A program made the position numbers and the translations under genes. A stretch of 64,000 bases of DNA from Arthrobacter rhombi (GTDB taxonomy: Bacteria; Actinomycetota; Actinomycetes; Actinomycetales; Micrococcaceae): NCBI RefSeq assembly GCF_900163545.1, contig NZ_FUHW01000022.1, positions 62,001-126,000 on the forward strand, in the 5' to 3' direction. A model generated the notes under the pieces. That model was not told the origin of the DNA. It searched no databases and was given only the letters and a program-made list of their open reading frames with translations. Of this stretch, positions 52,437 to 60,303 are shown in pieces; within the stretch, counting starts at the first letter, position 1; every line of letters starts with the position of its first letter.

Positions 52437-53258
52437 CTACACGGAGGCCCGGCGGCCGGCTTCCTGGACCAGGGCGATCGTCAACTCCAACGCCTCGCCT
52501 CCCAGGCGGTAGGACGGGCCGGCGACACCGATCTGGGCGATCATCACCCCGTCGGCGCCGAAGACCGGCGCCGCTACCGAGGTTAGTCCCGCTTCGAATT
52601 CCTCCAGCGACAGGGCGTAGCCGCGCTGCGCCGTCGTCGCGATTTCGGCGTCCAGCATTTTGCGGTCGGTGATCGTGGAGGCGGTAAAGCGTTTCAACGT
52701 CCTGCGTAGTAACTGCTCACGAATTGAGGCCGGCTGGAAGCCCAGCGACACCTTGCCGGGCGATGTGCAGTGCAGGGGGGTTCGGCGACCCAGCCAGCTG
52801 CGTCCGACCACCGAGGAGGCGGGCAGGATCTGGTCAATGGTCACCGACTCCCCACTCTCGGTGACGTTCAGGGTGACTGTTTCGAGGCACTCTCCGGCCA
52901 ACCAGACGCACGCCTGGTGCACCTGGGGACTGAAACTGGCGGTCGTCGGGACGGTTTGAGCCAGTCGGACGAGGCCGTGGCCCAGTTGATACTCCGTACT
53001 GTCCGAGCGCTGTTCGACCAGACCGTGGTCGGCCAAGGTGTTCAGGATCCGGAAGGCCGTCGACTTATGCACATCGAGTTCCTGGCCGACGGCACTGACG
53101 GTGCTCGCCCCTTCACTGGCGAGGAATTCCAGGACGATGGCGGCACGATCGACGGACTGGATGCTTCCTCTGGTCATGCGTTCGCTCGGTAACGTCATGG
53201 CGCTCACGCTACCAGTACGGTCTTCGGCTGAAGACTGGTTGGGAACTTCATCGCTCAC
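52437..53258 (-). CDS. IclR-family transcriptional regulator
   Basis: The 273-residue regulator has the N-terminal winged helix (GSIQSVDRAAIVLEFLASEGASTVSAVGQELDVHKSTAFRILNTLADHGLVEQ) and C-terminal effector domain ending in ALVQEAGRRASV. The GTG at 53258 overlaps the oxidase stop (GTGA), so it belongs to the same operon; the internal ATG at residue 21 is an alternative. It likely controls the operon by binding the inverted repeat near 57152. Confidence 0.92.
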   Translation of the reverse strand: MSDEVPNQSSAEDRTGSVSAMTLPSERMTRGSIQSVDRAAIVLEFLASEGASTVSAVGQELDVHKSTAFRILNTLADHGLVEQRSDSTEYQLGHGLVRLAQTVPTTASFSPQVHQACVWLAGECLETVTLNVTESGESVTIDQILPASSVVGRSWLGRRTPLHCTSPGKVSLGFQPASIREQLLRRTLKRFTASTITDRKMLDAEIATTAQRGYALSLEEFEAGLTSVAAPVFGADGVMIAQIGVAGPSYRLGGEALELTIALVQEAGRRASV

Positions 53259-55852
53259 GTCCGCATCCTCTGATTTTCGGGGTCGAACACCGGGGTGCGG
53301 CCGGCGCTGAGGACGGTCACCCGATGATGCTCTGCCAAATACTCGACCAGCAAGTGGTTGCCTTCCCGTGCCTGTTCCGGCGGGAGGTAGGCCATGAGCA
53401 GGTAGCGGCCCACCGAGGGTCCGTCACCGGCACTGGTGACGAAGGATCGCCGGCCTCCGGCGTCGGTGATGGCTTCCCCCTCGAGCGTGAGGATTGGTTC
53501 GCTGCCGCTGGGGTACCTTGCGGGCCCTTCACCGGCTACCGGGGCGTCCATGCCCAGCGTGCACAACACGGTGACGGGTTCGGCCTCACGCGCCCGCAGG
53601 TAGGCCGGTTTGCCGACGAACCCGGCGTCCTTGACCCGTGGCAACGCCAGTCCTGCCTCCACCGGATTGTAGTCGGCAGAAAGCTCGGCGCCCATCAGCC
53701 GGTAGCCCTTCTCCAGTCGCGCTGAGCCCCCGTAGACGCCGATTCCTGCCGGGCGGACGCCGAAGGGCCGGCCGGCGTCGGCGATCACATCCCAGAGTCG
53801 CATCCCCTGGTCGACGTCGGTATGCAGTTCCCAGCCGAGTTCCCCGACATAGGAGATCCGCACAGCCAGTACCGGGATATCGCGCACAGTGATGTGGGCC
53901 GCGCTGCCAAAGCCAAAGGCGGCATCGGAAACGTCGTTGGCGCTGACCGAGGCCAGGACATCGCGGGCCCTGGGCCCCCACAACCCGATGGTCGCCGTAG
54001 CCGCCGTCAGATCCGCGAGATGAACGGAACCATCGGTGGGAAGGTGGCTGCGCAGCCAGGCGATATCACGTCCCGCATCGGTGGCACCGGTGATGACGCG
54101 ATAGTGGCCGATCCCCAGGCGGACCAGGGTGAGGTCGGATCGGAATCCACCGCGGGGATCCAACAACGGGGTATAGATGACCCGCCCGACGGGTCGATCG
54201 ACCTGGGCCATGGCCAGCGACTGCAGGAAGTCCATGGCACCGGGCCCGGCGACGTCGAACTGGGCGAAAGCCGAGAGATCGATCATCACCCCACGCTCCC
54301 GCAGGCAGAGGTGTTCGGCGACACTGATCGGCGAATGCCAGCGGGCATCCCACTCGTGGGTCCGCTGCGGTACCGCGTCGCCGAATTCGGCCAGCAGATC
54401 GGCATTGGAGGCGAACCATTGCGGGCGTTCCCATCCGGCAGCTTCGAAGAACTCGGCACCGTTATCGATATGCCGCCCGTGGATCGGCGAGCGCCGCAGG
54501 CCGCGGGCGCTGAGGAACTGTTCGCGCGGGTGCACGATCCCGTAGGTCTTCGGGAACCCTTCCTCGGCGCGGGCCCGCACATAGGAGCGGGTGCGTTGGG
54601 AGGGGTGGAACCGGGCGATGTCATCGGCGTGCAGGTCGACCTCGGCCGAGCCGTCGCTCATCCATTGGGCCAGGTACTTCCCCACCGCTGGTGCCTCGCG
54701 GATCCACACCGCCGCGGCTGACCACAACCCCTCGACCTCGGGAGTGGGCCCCAGCAGGGCCCCTCCGTCGGGGGTCAGCGAGAGCAGCCCATCGATCGCC
54801 AGGGTGCGCTCCAGCCCGGGTTCGCGCAGCATCGGGAACAACTGCCGGGCGTGTTCGAGCGGTTCGGAGAAGTCCGCCTCGCTCAACGGAAGCTGGGTCG
54901 GGGACCATGCGGCGGTGCCGACGCGGGCCAGCGATTCAGCCTCATGCAGGATGGCCCGGTGGGCGTAGGAGCCGATCTGCAGTTCGTCCCAGCGTTGGCG
55001 TTCATACATCTTGGCGGTCATATCGCGGATGATCGGGGTGTCGATCTCCACTCCGCTGGCTTCGAACCCGGGGATGGGACCGAGGTTGATCATCTGGTGC
55101 ACTGCGGGGGTGAGCGGGAGGGCGGCACCGGCCATCGCGCCGATCTTTGGGGACCAGACCCCACAAGCGATGACGACGGTGTCGGTGGCGATGTCCCCCA
55201 CGCCAGTGCGCACCCCGGCGATACGTGCCGGTCCACCTCTCGCCGCGGGCTCGGTGAGCAACCCGGTGACTTCGGTGTCAGGAAAAACGTGCAGCGCATC
55301 GGCGTCGAACGCTGTTTGGCGCATCAGCTCCCCGGCGGCGAGGGGGTCGACGACGGCTGCGGAGGGGGTGTGGAATCCTCCGGTGAGCAGCGAGGTGTCG
55401 ATGAGCGGGGCGAGTTCGCCGATACGACGGGGGTCAATGAGTTCGGCGTCGACACCCCAGGATTTGGCCGAAGCCAGCCGGCGGCGCAGTTCGTTGTGGC
55501 CTGCGTCGTTGCGGGCGACTTCGATGCCCCCGCAAGTGGTCAGCGTGCCCAGGTCCCTGAACTGGTTCATCGACTCCACGGTCAGTGCGGTGACATGGCG
55601 TTGGTGGTCCACGGGGAAGATGAAATTCGAGGCATGCCCGGTGGATCCGCCCGGATCGGGTAGCGGGCCCTGGTCCAACAGGACCATGTTCCGCCACCCG
55701 GCCTCGGCGAGGTGCTTGACCAGTGAACTGCCCACGATGCCAGCGCCGATGATGACGACGTCGGCAGTGCCTGGCAGGCCCCCGCCGGACGGTGCCGCGG
55801 GGCGGACCGTCCCGTCACCCGGCGGTGGTTTCGGTTGCGTTGGCTGGTTCAC
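53255..55852 (-). CDS. Dimethylglycine/sarcosine oxidase-like bifunctional flavoprotein
   Basis: The 865-residue protein matches the two-part dimethylglycine oxidase architecture. An N-terminal DAO-type FAD domain (ADVVIIGAGIVGSSLVKHLAEAG; LDQGPLPDPGGSTGHASNF; YERQRWDELQIGSYAHR) and an FAO_M segment (SARGLRRSPIHGRH ... ECF-like AAGWERPQWFASN) are joined to a C-terminal GcvT-like tetrahydrofolate domain (DVAGPGAMDFLQSLAMAQVDRPVG; SYVGELGWELHTDVDQGMRLWDVI). It would oxidise an N-methyl group and pass the one-carbon unit to folate. The GTG at 55852 has AGGAG upstream; the longer frame is shadow. Middle gene of the operon. Confidence 0.9.
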   Translation of the reverse strand: MNQPTQPKPPPGDGTVRPAAPSGGGLPGTADVVIIGAGIVGSSLVKHLAEAGWRNMVLLDQGPLPDPGGSTGHASNFIFPVDHQRHVTALTVESMNQFRDLGTLTTCGGIEVARNDAGHNELRRRLASAKSWGVDAELIDPRRIGELAPLIDTSLLTGGFHTPSAAVVDPLAAGELMRQTAFDADALHVFPDTEVTGLLTEPAARGGPARIAGVRTGVGDIATDTVVIACGVWSPKIGAMAGAALPLTPAVHQMINLGPIPGFEASGVEIDTPIIRDMTAKMYERQRWDELQIGSYAHRAILHEAESLARVGTAAWSPTQLPLSEADFSEPLEHARQLFPMLREPGLERTLAIDGLLSLTPDGGALLGPTPEVEGLWSAAAVWIREAPAVGKYLAQWMSDGSAEVDLHADDIARFHPSQRTRSYVRARAEEGFPKTYGIVHPREQFLSARGLRRSPIHGRHIDNGAEFFEAAGWERPQWFASNADLLAEFGDAVPQRTHEWDARWHSPISVAEHLCLRERGVMIDLSAFAQFDVAGPGAMDFLQSLAMAQVDRPVGRVIYTPLLDPRGGFRSDLTLVRLGIGHYRVITGATDAGRDIAWLRSHLPTDGSVHLADLTAATATIGLWGPRARDVLASVSANDVSDAAFGFGSAAHITVRDIPVLAVRISYVGELGWELHTDVDQGMRLWDVIADAGRPFGVRPAGIGVYGGSARLEKGYRLMGAELSADYNPVEAGLALPRVKDAGFVGKPAYLRAREAEPVTVLCTLGMDAPVAGEGPARYPSGSEPILTLEGEAITDAGGRRSFVTSAGDGPSVGRYLLMAYLPPEQAREGNHLLVEYLAEHHRVTVLSAGRTPVFDPENQRMRT

Positions 55853-55886
55853 TGATGCTCCTGTCAGCTCCTGTTTCGGGGTGCGT

Positions 55887-57107
55887 TTAGGCCTTCGGCG
55901 TCTCCTTGGTCGGGTCGATGAAGGGTTTGCGCACCACGGTCCCCCGCCGGGCGCCTTCGGGAGTATGCACCACCATGGTGGTCCCCTCGGCGCTGAGGCC
56001 GATCGGGACCATCGCCAAGCCGATGTTCTGTTCCAGCCGCGGCGAGAAGCAGGCACTGGTGACCTGGCCGAGCTCGTCGCCGCCTGCCTCGGATACCGGG
56101 AAGGGCTCGATCATGGAACCGTCGTTGTAGCTGCCCAGCGGAGGCCCGTCGATCTGTAGGCCCACCATCAGACGCGTGGCGCCAGCAGCGCGAATTCCAC
56201 GCAAGGCCTCCTTGCCCACGAAATCCGCTTCCTGGTCCAGGTTGATCATCCAGTTGTAGTCGTAGCCGACCTCCAGCGGGTTGGTGTCCAGGGTGATATC
56301 GCATCCGTAGGCGAGCATGCCTGCCTCGATACGGCGAATATGGCAGGGGCCGATGACGCGCAGGTCATGGGCCTGCCCGGTGTCCCAGACTAGGTCCCAG
56401 AGTTTGCCGCCGTCGCGACTGGCGTTCTCCAGGTAGATTTCGTATCCCGTTTCCCCGGTGTACCCGGTGCGGGAGACGACGACGGAGAGGTCCCCCAGGG
56501 TCCTGCGGGTCAGGTAGTAGTAGCCCAAGTCAAGAATGTCCTCACCGAAGAGGTCCACCATCAGGCCCTTGGCTTTCGGGCCCTGGATCTGGATCGGGGC
56601 CACGTCGACTTCCTTCACCGAGACGTCCCAGCCGCCGGCATGGGCCAGCCCCATCGCCCAGAGGTGGACGTCGCTATCGGCCAGCGAGAGCCAGAACCGA
56701 TCCTCCTCGACCCGCAGCAGGATCGGATCGTTGATGATGCCGCCGTCGGCTGCGGTGATGAAGACATATTTGCACTGCCCGACGGCGCATTGGTGCAGAT
56801 CGCGCGGGATCAGGTAGTTGGTGAAGGCAAACGCGTCGGGGCCACTGATTTCCAGCTGGCGTTCGACCCCGACGTCCCAGAGGGTGACGTCATTGAGCAG
56901 TGACCAGTATTCGGAGACGGGATCGCCGTAGTGGCGGGGGTGGTAGGTGTGGTTGTAGACGCTGTAGGCAGCCACCCCGTGTTCGCGGGACTTCCAGAAA
57001 TAGGGCGACTTGCGTAGTCGGGTATACAGGGTCACCGCAGGATGCGGATTGACGAGGGAACCCGTGTGGATGGTGTCGATGGTGCCGGTGTCGATGCTCT
57101 CGGACAT
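55887..57107 (-). CDS. GcvT/DmdA-like folate-dependent methyltransferase
   Basis: The 406-residue aminomethyltransferase-fold protein resembles DMSP demethylase DmdA and related O/N-demethylases more than glycine cleavage T: GVAAYSVYNHTYHPRHYG, WDVGVERQLEISGPDAF, GQCKYVFITAADGGIINDPILLRVEEDRFWLSLADSD, APIQIQGPKAKGLMVDLFG, SRTGYTGETGYEIYLEN and RRIEAGMLAYGCDITLDTNPLEVG. It probably moves a methyl or one-carbon group to tetrahydrofolate. The substrate could be a betaine, DMSP or similar. First gene of the operon with the oxidase and IclR; AAGGAG precedes the ATG. Confidence 0.82.
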   Translation of the reverse strand: MSESIDTGTIDTIHTGSLVNPHPAVTLYTRLRKSPYFWKSREHGVAAYSVYNHTYHPRHYGDPVSEYWSLLNDVTLWDVGVERQLEISGPDAFAFTNYLIPRDLHQCAVGQCKYVFITAADGGIINDPILLRVEEDRFWLSLADSDVHLWAMGLAHAGGWDVSVKEVDVAPIQIQGPKAKGLMVDLFGEDILDLGYYYLTRRTLGDLSVVVSRTGYTGETGYEIYLENASRDGGKLWDLVWDTGQAHDLRVIGPCHIRRIEAGMLAYGCDITLDTNPLEVGYDYNWMINLDQEADFVGKEALRGIRAAGATRLMVGLQIDGPPLGSYNDGSMIEPFPVSEAGGDELGQVTSACFSPRLEQNIGLAMVPIGLSAEGTTMVVHTPEGARRGTVVRKPFIDPTKETPKA

Positions 57108-57151
57108 GATCACTCCTTGATCTGGCCCCCCGGCGCCGGCCCCATTGCCGA

Positions 57152-57191
57152 TTGTTGCGCATGATGCGCGACACTGCGCTATGTGCAACAA
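57152..57191. promoter_or_regulatory. Inverted repeat upstream of the DmdA-like operon
   Basis: TTGTTGC (57152-57158) and GCAACAA (57185-57191) are perfect 7-bp arms, and a separate GCGCATGATGCGC (57157-57169) palindrome lies inside the left half. The element is 45-85 bases upstream of the start, a normal position for an IclR-family operator. Confidence 0.6.
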
Positions 57192-57295
57192 GTGTGACCC
57201 GAGATCAGGCCAGGGTCAAGGGTTGCTCACTGCCTCGAAACGCGGACTCCTCGCCCCGTGGAGCACAGGAACCGGGATCGACGGAAAAGACTAAG

Positions 57296-58240
57296 TCAGG
57301 GCGATTTGAGCTCGTCGGCGCGCACCAACAGCACGCCGGCGACGATAGCGACCCCTCCCAGAAGCTGAATCGGCGCGGGCAGCTGACCCAGCAGCAGCCA
57401 GGCCCACAACACGGCAAAGAGGACCTCCGTCAGCGAGATGAACGAGGCAACCTTCGAACCCAACGCCCGGGCAGCCATGATCCCCGAGACATAGGCCAAC
57501 ACCGTGGACAGCAGGACCAGCCCGGCCAAGGCGACCCACCAAGAGGTTTCGAATCCCGCAAAACCCACCGCGCCGAAGGTCGCAGTGAACGGCAAAAGGC
57601 CGGTCACCCCGAACACCAGCATCAGCAGGGCCCCCACCAGCAGTCCGCCGGTGGCTAGCACCAGCGGGGGCAGCGACTCGTTGGCCTTGGCCGTGACGAA
57701 GAAGTACACTGCCAAGCCGACCGCTGCGCCGAGCCCCCACAACACTCCGATGACGTCGATCTTCTGCGGCCCGGCCAAGTCCAGGACCAACATCAGCCCG
57801 CCGAGGGAAAGCAGCGTGCCGGTGATGGTCAGCGGCTTGGGCATACGCCGGCTGTTGGCCCACAGGGCCAGGACGATGAGCACCGGAGCCATGAACTCCA
57901 GAAGCAGAGCCACCCCCACGTTCAAGCGGCCAACTGCCTGGAAGAAGGCAAATTGGCACACGCCGACACCGAAAACCCCGAACAGCAGGATGGGTTTCCA
58001 GTTGCTCAGCACAGAACTCCAGCGCCCACGCAGGGCCAGGACAGCCGGAACCAACAGGACCAAGAAGGCACCGAACATCCTCGCCGCCACGGCAGCACCG
58101 CTGCTCCACCCCGCCTCCAGCAGGGAGCTGGCAAAGGAACCGGAAATCCCAAAGACCGCCGAAGAGAATAAGGCGATCCACAGCCCCGGAATCCCCGGGT
58201 GGGCCAAGGTCCGTGGCCGGCTGTCAACCTGCTCGGTCAT
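57296..58240 (-). CDS. EamA/RhtA-like DMT-superfamily exporter
   Basis: The 314-residue permease has ten predicted helices in two EamA repeats (FSSAVFGISGSFASSLLEAGWSSGAAVAARM; GLAVYFFVTAKANESLPPLVLATGGLLVG). Related RhtA-type proteins export threonine/homoserine and other amino acids. The ATG follows GAGGAGCAGC. It is divergent from the CGNR regulator. Confidence 0.88.
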   Translation of the reverse strand: MTEQVDSRPRTLAHPGIPGLWIALFSSAVFGISGSFASSLLEAGWSSGAAVAARMFGAFLVLLVPAVLALRGRWSSVLSNWKPILLFGVFGVGVCQFAFFQAVGRLNVGVALLLEFMAPVLIVLALWANSRRMPKPLTITGTLLSLGGLMLVLDLAGPQKIDVIGVLWGLGAAVGLAVYFFVTAKANESLPPLVLATGGLLVGALLMLVFGVTGLLPFTATFGAVGFAGFETSWWVALAGLVLLSTVLAYVSGIMAARALGSKVASFISLTEVLFAVLWAWLLLGQLPAPIQLLGGVAIVAGVLLVRADELKSP

Positions 58241-58308
58241 GCTGCTCCTCGGGATGATATCGGGCGGTTGGAAATTCTGCGTTCCCCACCAAACGCGTCA
58301 TGAGTGAA

Positions 58309-58335
58309 ACTCGCTATACTAGTGACTCACTATAC
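58309..58335. promoter_or_regulatory. Direct repeat ACTC(G/A)CTATAC in the eamA-CGNR promoter region
   Basis: Two 11-base repeats (58309-58319 and 58325-58335) differ at one base and are spaced 16 bases apart. The first contains TATACT, a perfect -10 match. Candidate binding sites for the CGNR regulator, which starts 33 bases downstream. Confidence 0.45.
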
Positions 58336-58368
58336 GCCGCAGGAATGGCGGGTGGTAGAAGGAGTCAC

Positions 58369-58917
58369 ATGAAATTTGCCCCTGACACTGAGACGTCTTT
58401 GCAGACGGTCGTGCACCTACTCAATACCGCTTTGCCCGAAGTCGACGGGCTCCTCACCGGGGCCGACCTGGATGAATTCGTAGCTCGCGAGGAATACACC
58501 GGCGCCCGGACCCATAACGAGGCCGAACTACGTAGCGTCAGGCACCTGCGCGAGACTCTGCGCGCGCTCTGGATCGCCGGCGAGGACGAGGCGGTGGTCA
58601 TCGTGAACAACATCCTGCGCAATGCCCGTGCTTTGCCGCAGCTGGTCAAGCACGACCATTGGAACTACCACCTGCACGCCACCAGCCCGGCGGCACCCCT
58701 CGCCGAACGGATGGCCGTCGAAGCTGCCATGGCCATCGTGGATGTGCTGCGTTCGGGGGAGAAGCAGCGCCTGCGAATCTGCGCGGGATCGGACTGCGAG
58801 GCAGCAGTGTTGGACCTCTCGCGCAACCGGTCCAAGCTTTACTGCCAGACGGGTAACTGTGCCAATCGCGAGCATGTGCGCGCCTACCGCCAGCGCCGGG
58901 CGGCCCTGCGGCCCTAG
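58369..58917 (+). CDS. CGNR zinc-finger (ABATE-type) transcriptional regulator
   Basis: The 182-residue protein has the ABATE-like N-terminal ligand domain (TSLQTVVHLLNTALPEVDGLLTGADLDEFV) and the C-terminal CGNR finger CAGSDCEAAVLDLSRN...YCQTGNCANREHVRAYRQRR. The motif reads CANR here instead of CGNR. It starts at an ATG with AGAAGGAG upstream. Divergent from the EamA exporter, which it probably controls. Confidence 0.88.
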   Translation: MKFAPDTETSLQTVVHLLNTALPEVDGLLTGADLDEFVAREEYTGARTHNEAELRSVRHLRETLRALWIAGEDEAVVIVNNILRNARALPQLVKHDHWNYHLHATSPAAPLAERMAVEAAMAIVDVLRSGEKQRLRICAGSDCEAAVLDLSRNRSKLYCQTGNCANREHVRAYRQRRAALRP

Positions 58918-58969
58918 ACTGGTCACAAGCTGCACGGTCGCAGGCATCGGCGTCGGAAAGGAAGAGATC

Positions 58970-59302
58970 GTGAACACCTCTGAACAACCCCAGGAGCACC
59001 ACGCCTCGGAGAACTACGAAGTAGATCTCGAGCATGCCACGGACGGCACGCTGAAGGCGGCCGGACGCTGGTTCGTCGGACTGGCGGACGCGGTTCTGGG
59101 CGGGGACGGATCGGACGTGATGGGCGCCACTGCGGTGGTGCGTCGCCTCGACAACGATGCCGAGATCCTGCGGGTGACCGGGAACAATATCGACGAGGCA
59201 GAGGGCTTGGCAGCGTTGCTGCGCAAGGACCTGGCGGAGATGACGCGCGAACAGTTCCTGGAGGAATGGAACGGCAAGGACGGCGTGGAGACCGCCGACT
59301 GA
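58970..59302 (+). CDS. Small acidic protein of unknown function
   Basis: The 110-residue acidic protein begins at a GTG with AAAGGAAG upstream and shows alternating strand/helix patterning (NYEVDLEHATDGTLKAAGRWFVGLADAVLGG; AVVRRLDNDAEILRVTGNNIDEAEGLAALLRKDLAEM). It has no cysteines and no membrane helix. I do not recognise the family. Adjacent to the CGNR gene on the same strand after 52 bases. Confidence 0.55.
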   Translation: MNTSEQPQEHHASENYEVDLEHATDGTLKAAGRWFVGLADAVLGGDGSDVMGATAVVRRLDNDAEILRVTGNNIDEAEGLAALLRKDLAEMTREQFLEEWNGKDGVETAD

Positions 59303-59312
59303 GCCCCGAGGG

Positions 59313-59618
59313 CTACTTCTGGCCGGGCTGCTTCTGGGTCGGCTGATCAGAGGCCCGGTTCACTCCCGAACCTTCACTGAGTTCACGCGGGTTCTCTTTG
59401 CTGGCCATGGCCAGCACCGAGATGACCACCAGGCTGGCGACGAACGCCACCCCAAAGGCAATGAGTCCGATATCCACGCGCAACGGGTTGTCTCCACCGC
59501 CAGTGGCGGAAATCGACGCGACCACGGCGGCGATGATCCCTGCGATCAGCGAGAAGATTAACGGCGACTTGATGCTCTGTTGCCATGTGGGCTTCGGCTG
59601 GGACGGGTTGGAACCCAC
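59313..59618 (-). CDS. Small two-helix membrane protein
   Basis: The 101-residue protein has two predicted membrane helices (residues about 17-40 and 49-70; SPLIFSLIAGIIAAVVASISA and IGLIAFGVAFVASLVVISVLAM) and a polar C-terminal tail rich in Gln/Pro/Lys. The GTG start at 59618 has AGGAGG upstream. Function unknown; transcribed downstream of the DUF308-like gene. Confidence 0.65.
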   Translation of the reverse strand: MGSNPSQPKPTWQQSIKSPLIFSLIAGIIAAVVASISATGGGDNPLRVDIGLIAFGVAFVASLVVISVLAMASKENPRELSEGSGVNRASDQPTQKQPGQK

Positions 59619-59655
59619 GGGGATGCCTCCTGAAAGAATGTGGAACGACTCCAGT

Positions 59656-60222
59656 CTAACGCTCAGTGGCCCGCTCGCGTGCATCGTGCCGGTACCCAAA
59701 GGCGGCGATGAGCAAGAAGACCGCAACGATGATGGAGCCGCCACCGGCGACGCCGAAGACCCCATGCTGGTCCAGACCTGGCCAGGCCAACAGGAGCACA
59801 CCGGTGACCAAGGAAACTGCGCCGGTGATCAGGAAGTCCCGCACCGGGACCAGATCCCCACGGTGGCGGAAATAGACGGTGAGTTCCAGAAGGCCGGCAA
59901 CGGCCAGGCCGATGCCTCCGGCGATCGAGGCGGCAGCGGTGCTGGCGAAAACGAGCATGAAAACCGCGCTGAGCGACCAGGCGATCGCGGCGCCCCCGAG
60001 GAGACCACGAACCGGGAACGGCACGATACGGGCCACGGCGAAATCCCAAACGGATTTCGCGGTCAGCACCAGGAAGCCGGCGAAAATATAGGCGACCACG
60101 GCTTCGCTGGGTTGCTGCCAGAAAACCGATAGGGCTCCGAAGGCCGTCGCCACGACGGCCCGGAACATGACCGGCTTCCAGACGGCGGAGGCTTCTTCAG
60201 GGGGTGTGGTGATGACAGGCAC
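59656..60222 (-). CDS. HdeD/DUF308-like membrane protein
   Basis: The 188-residue protein has about six helices in three pairs, with the family feel of HdeD/DUF308 (VVATAFGALSVFWQQPSEAVVAYIFAGFLVLTAKSVWDFAVARI; GAVSLVTGVLLLAWPG). Begins at GTG. The role is unknown; acid/stress tolerance is only by family analogy. Confidence 0.7.
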   Translation of the reverse strand: MPVITTPPEEASAVWKPVMFRAVVATAFGALSVFWQQPSEAVVAYIFAGFLVLTAKSVWDFAVARIVPFPVRGLLGGAAIAWSLSAVFMLVFASTAAASIAGGIGLAVAGLLELTVYFRHRGDLVPVRDFLITGAVSLVTGVLLLAWPGLDQHGVFGVAGGGSIIVAVFLLIAAFGYRHDARERATER

Positions 60223-60303
60223 CCTACGATCCTAATAGGAATCGGCGATGCCCAGTTCCACCCACCGCCTGAGTGCCGCGCCCGGCACCCCTGCGGGGCA
60301 GGA

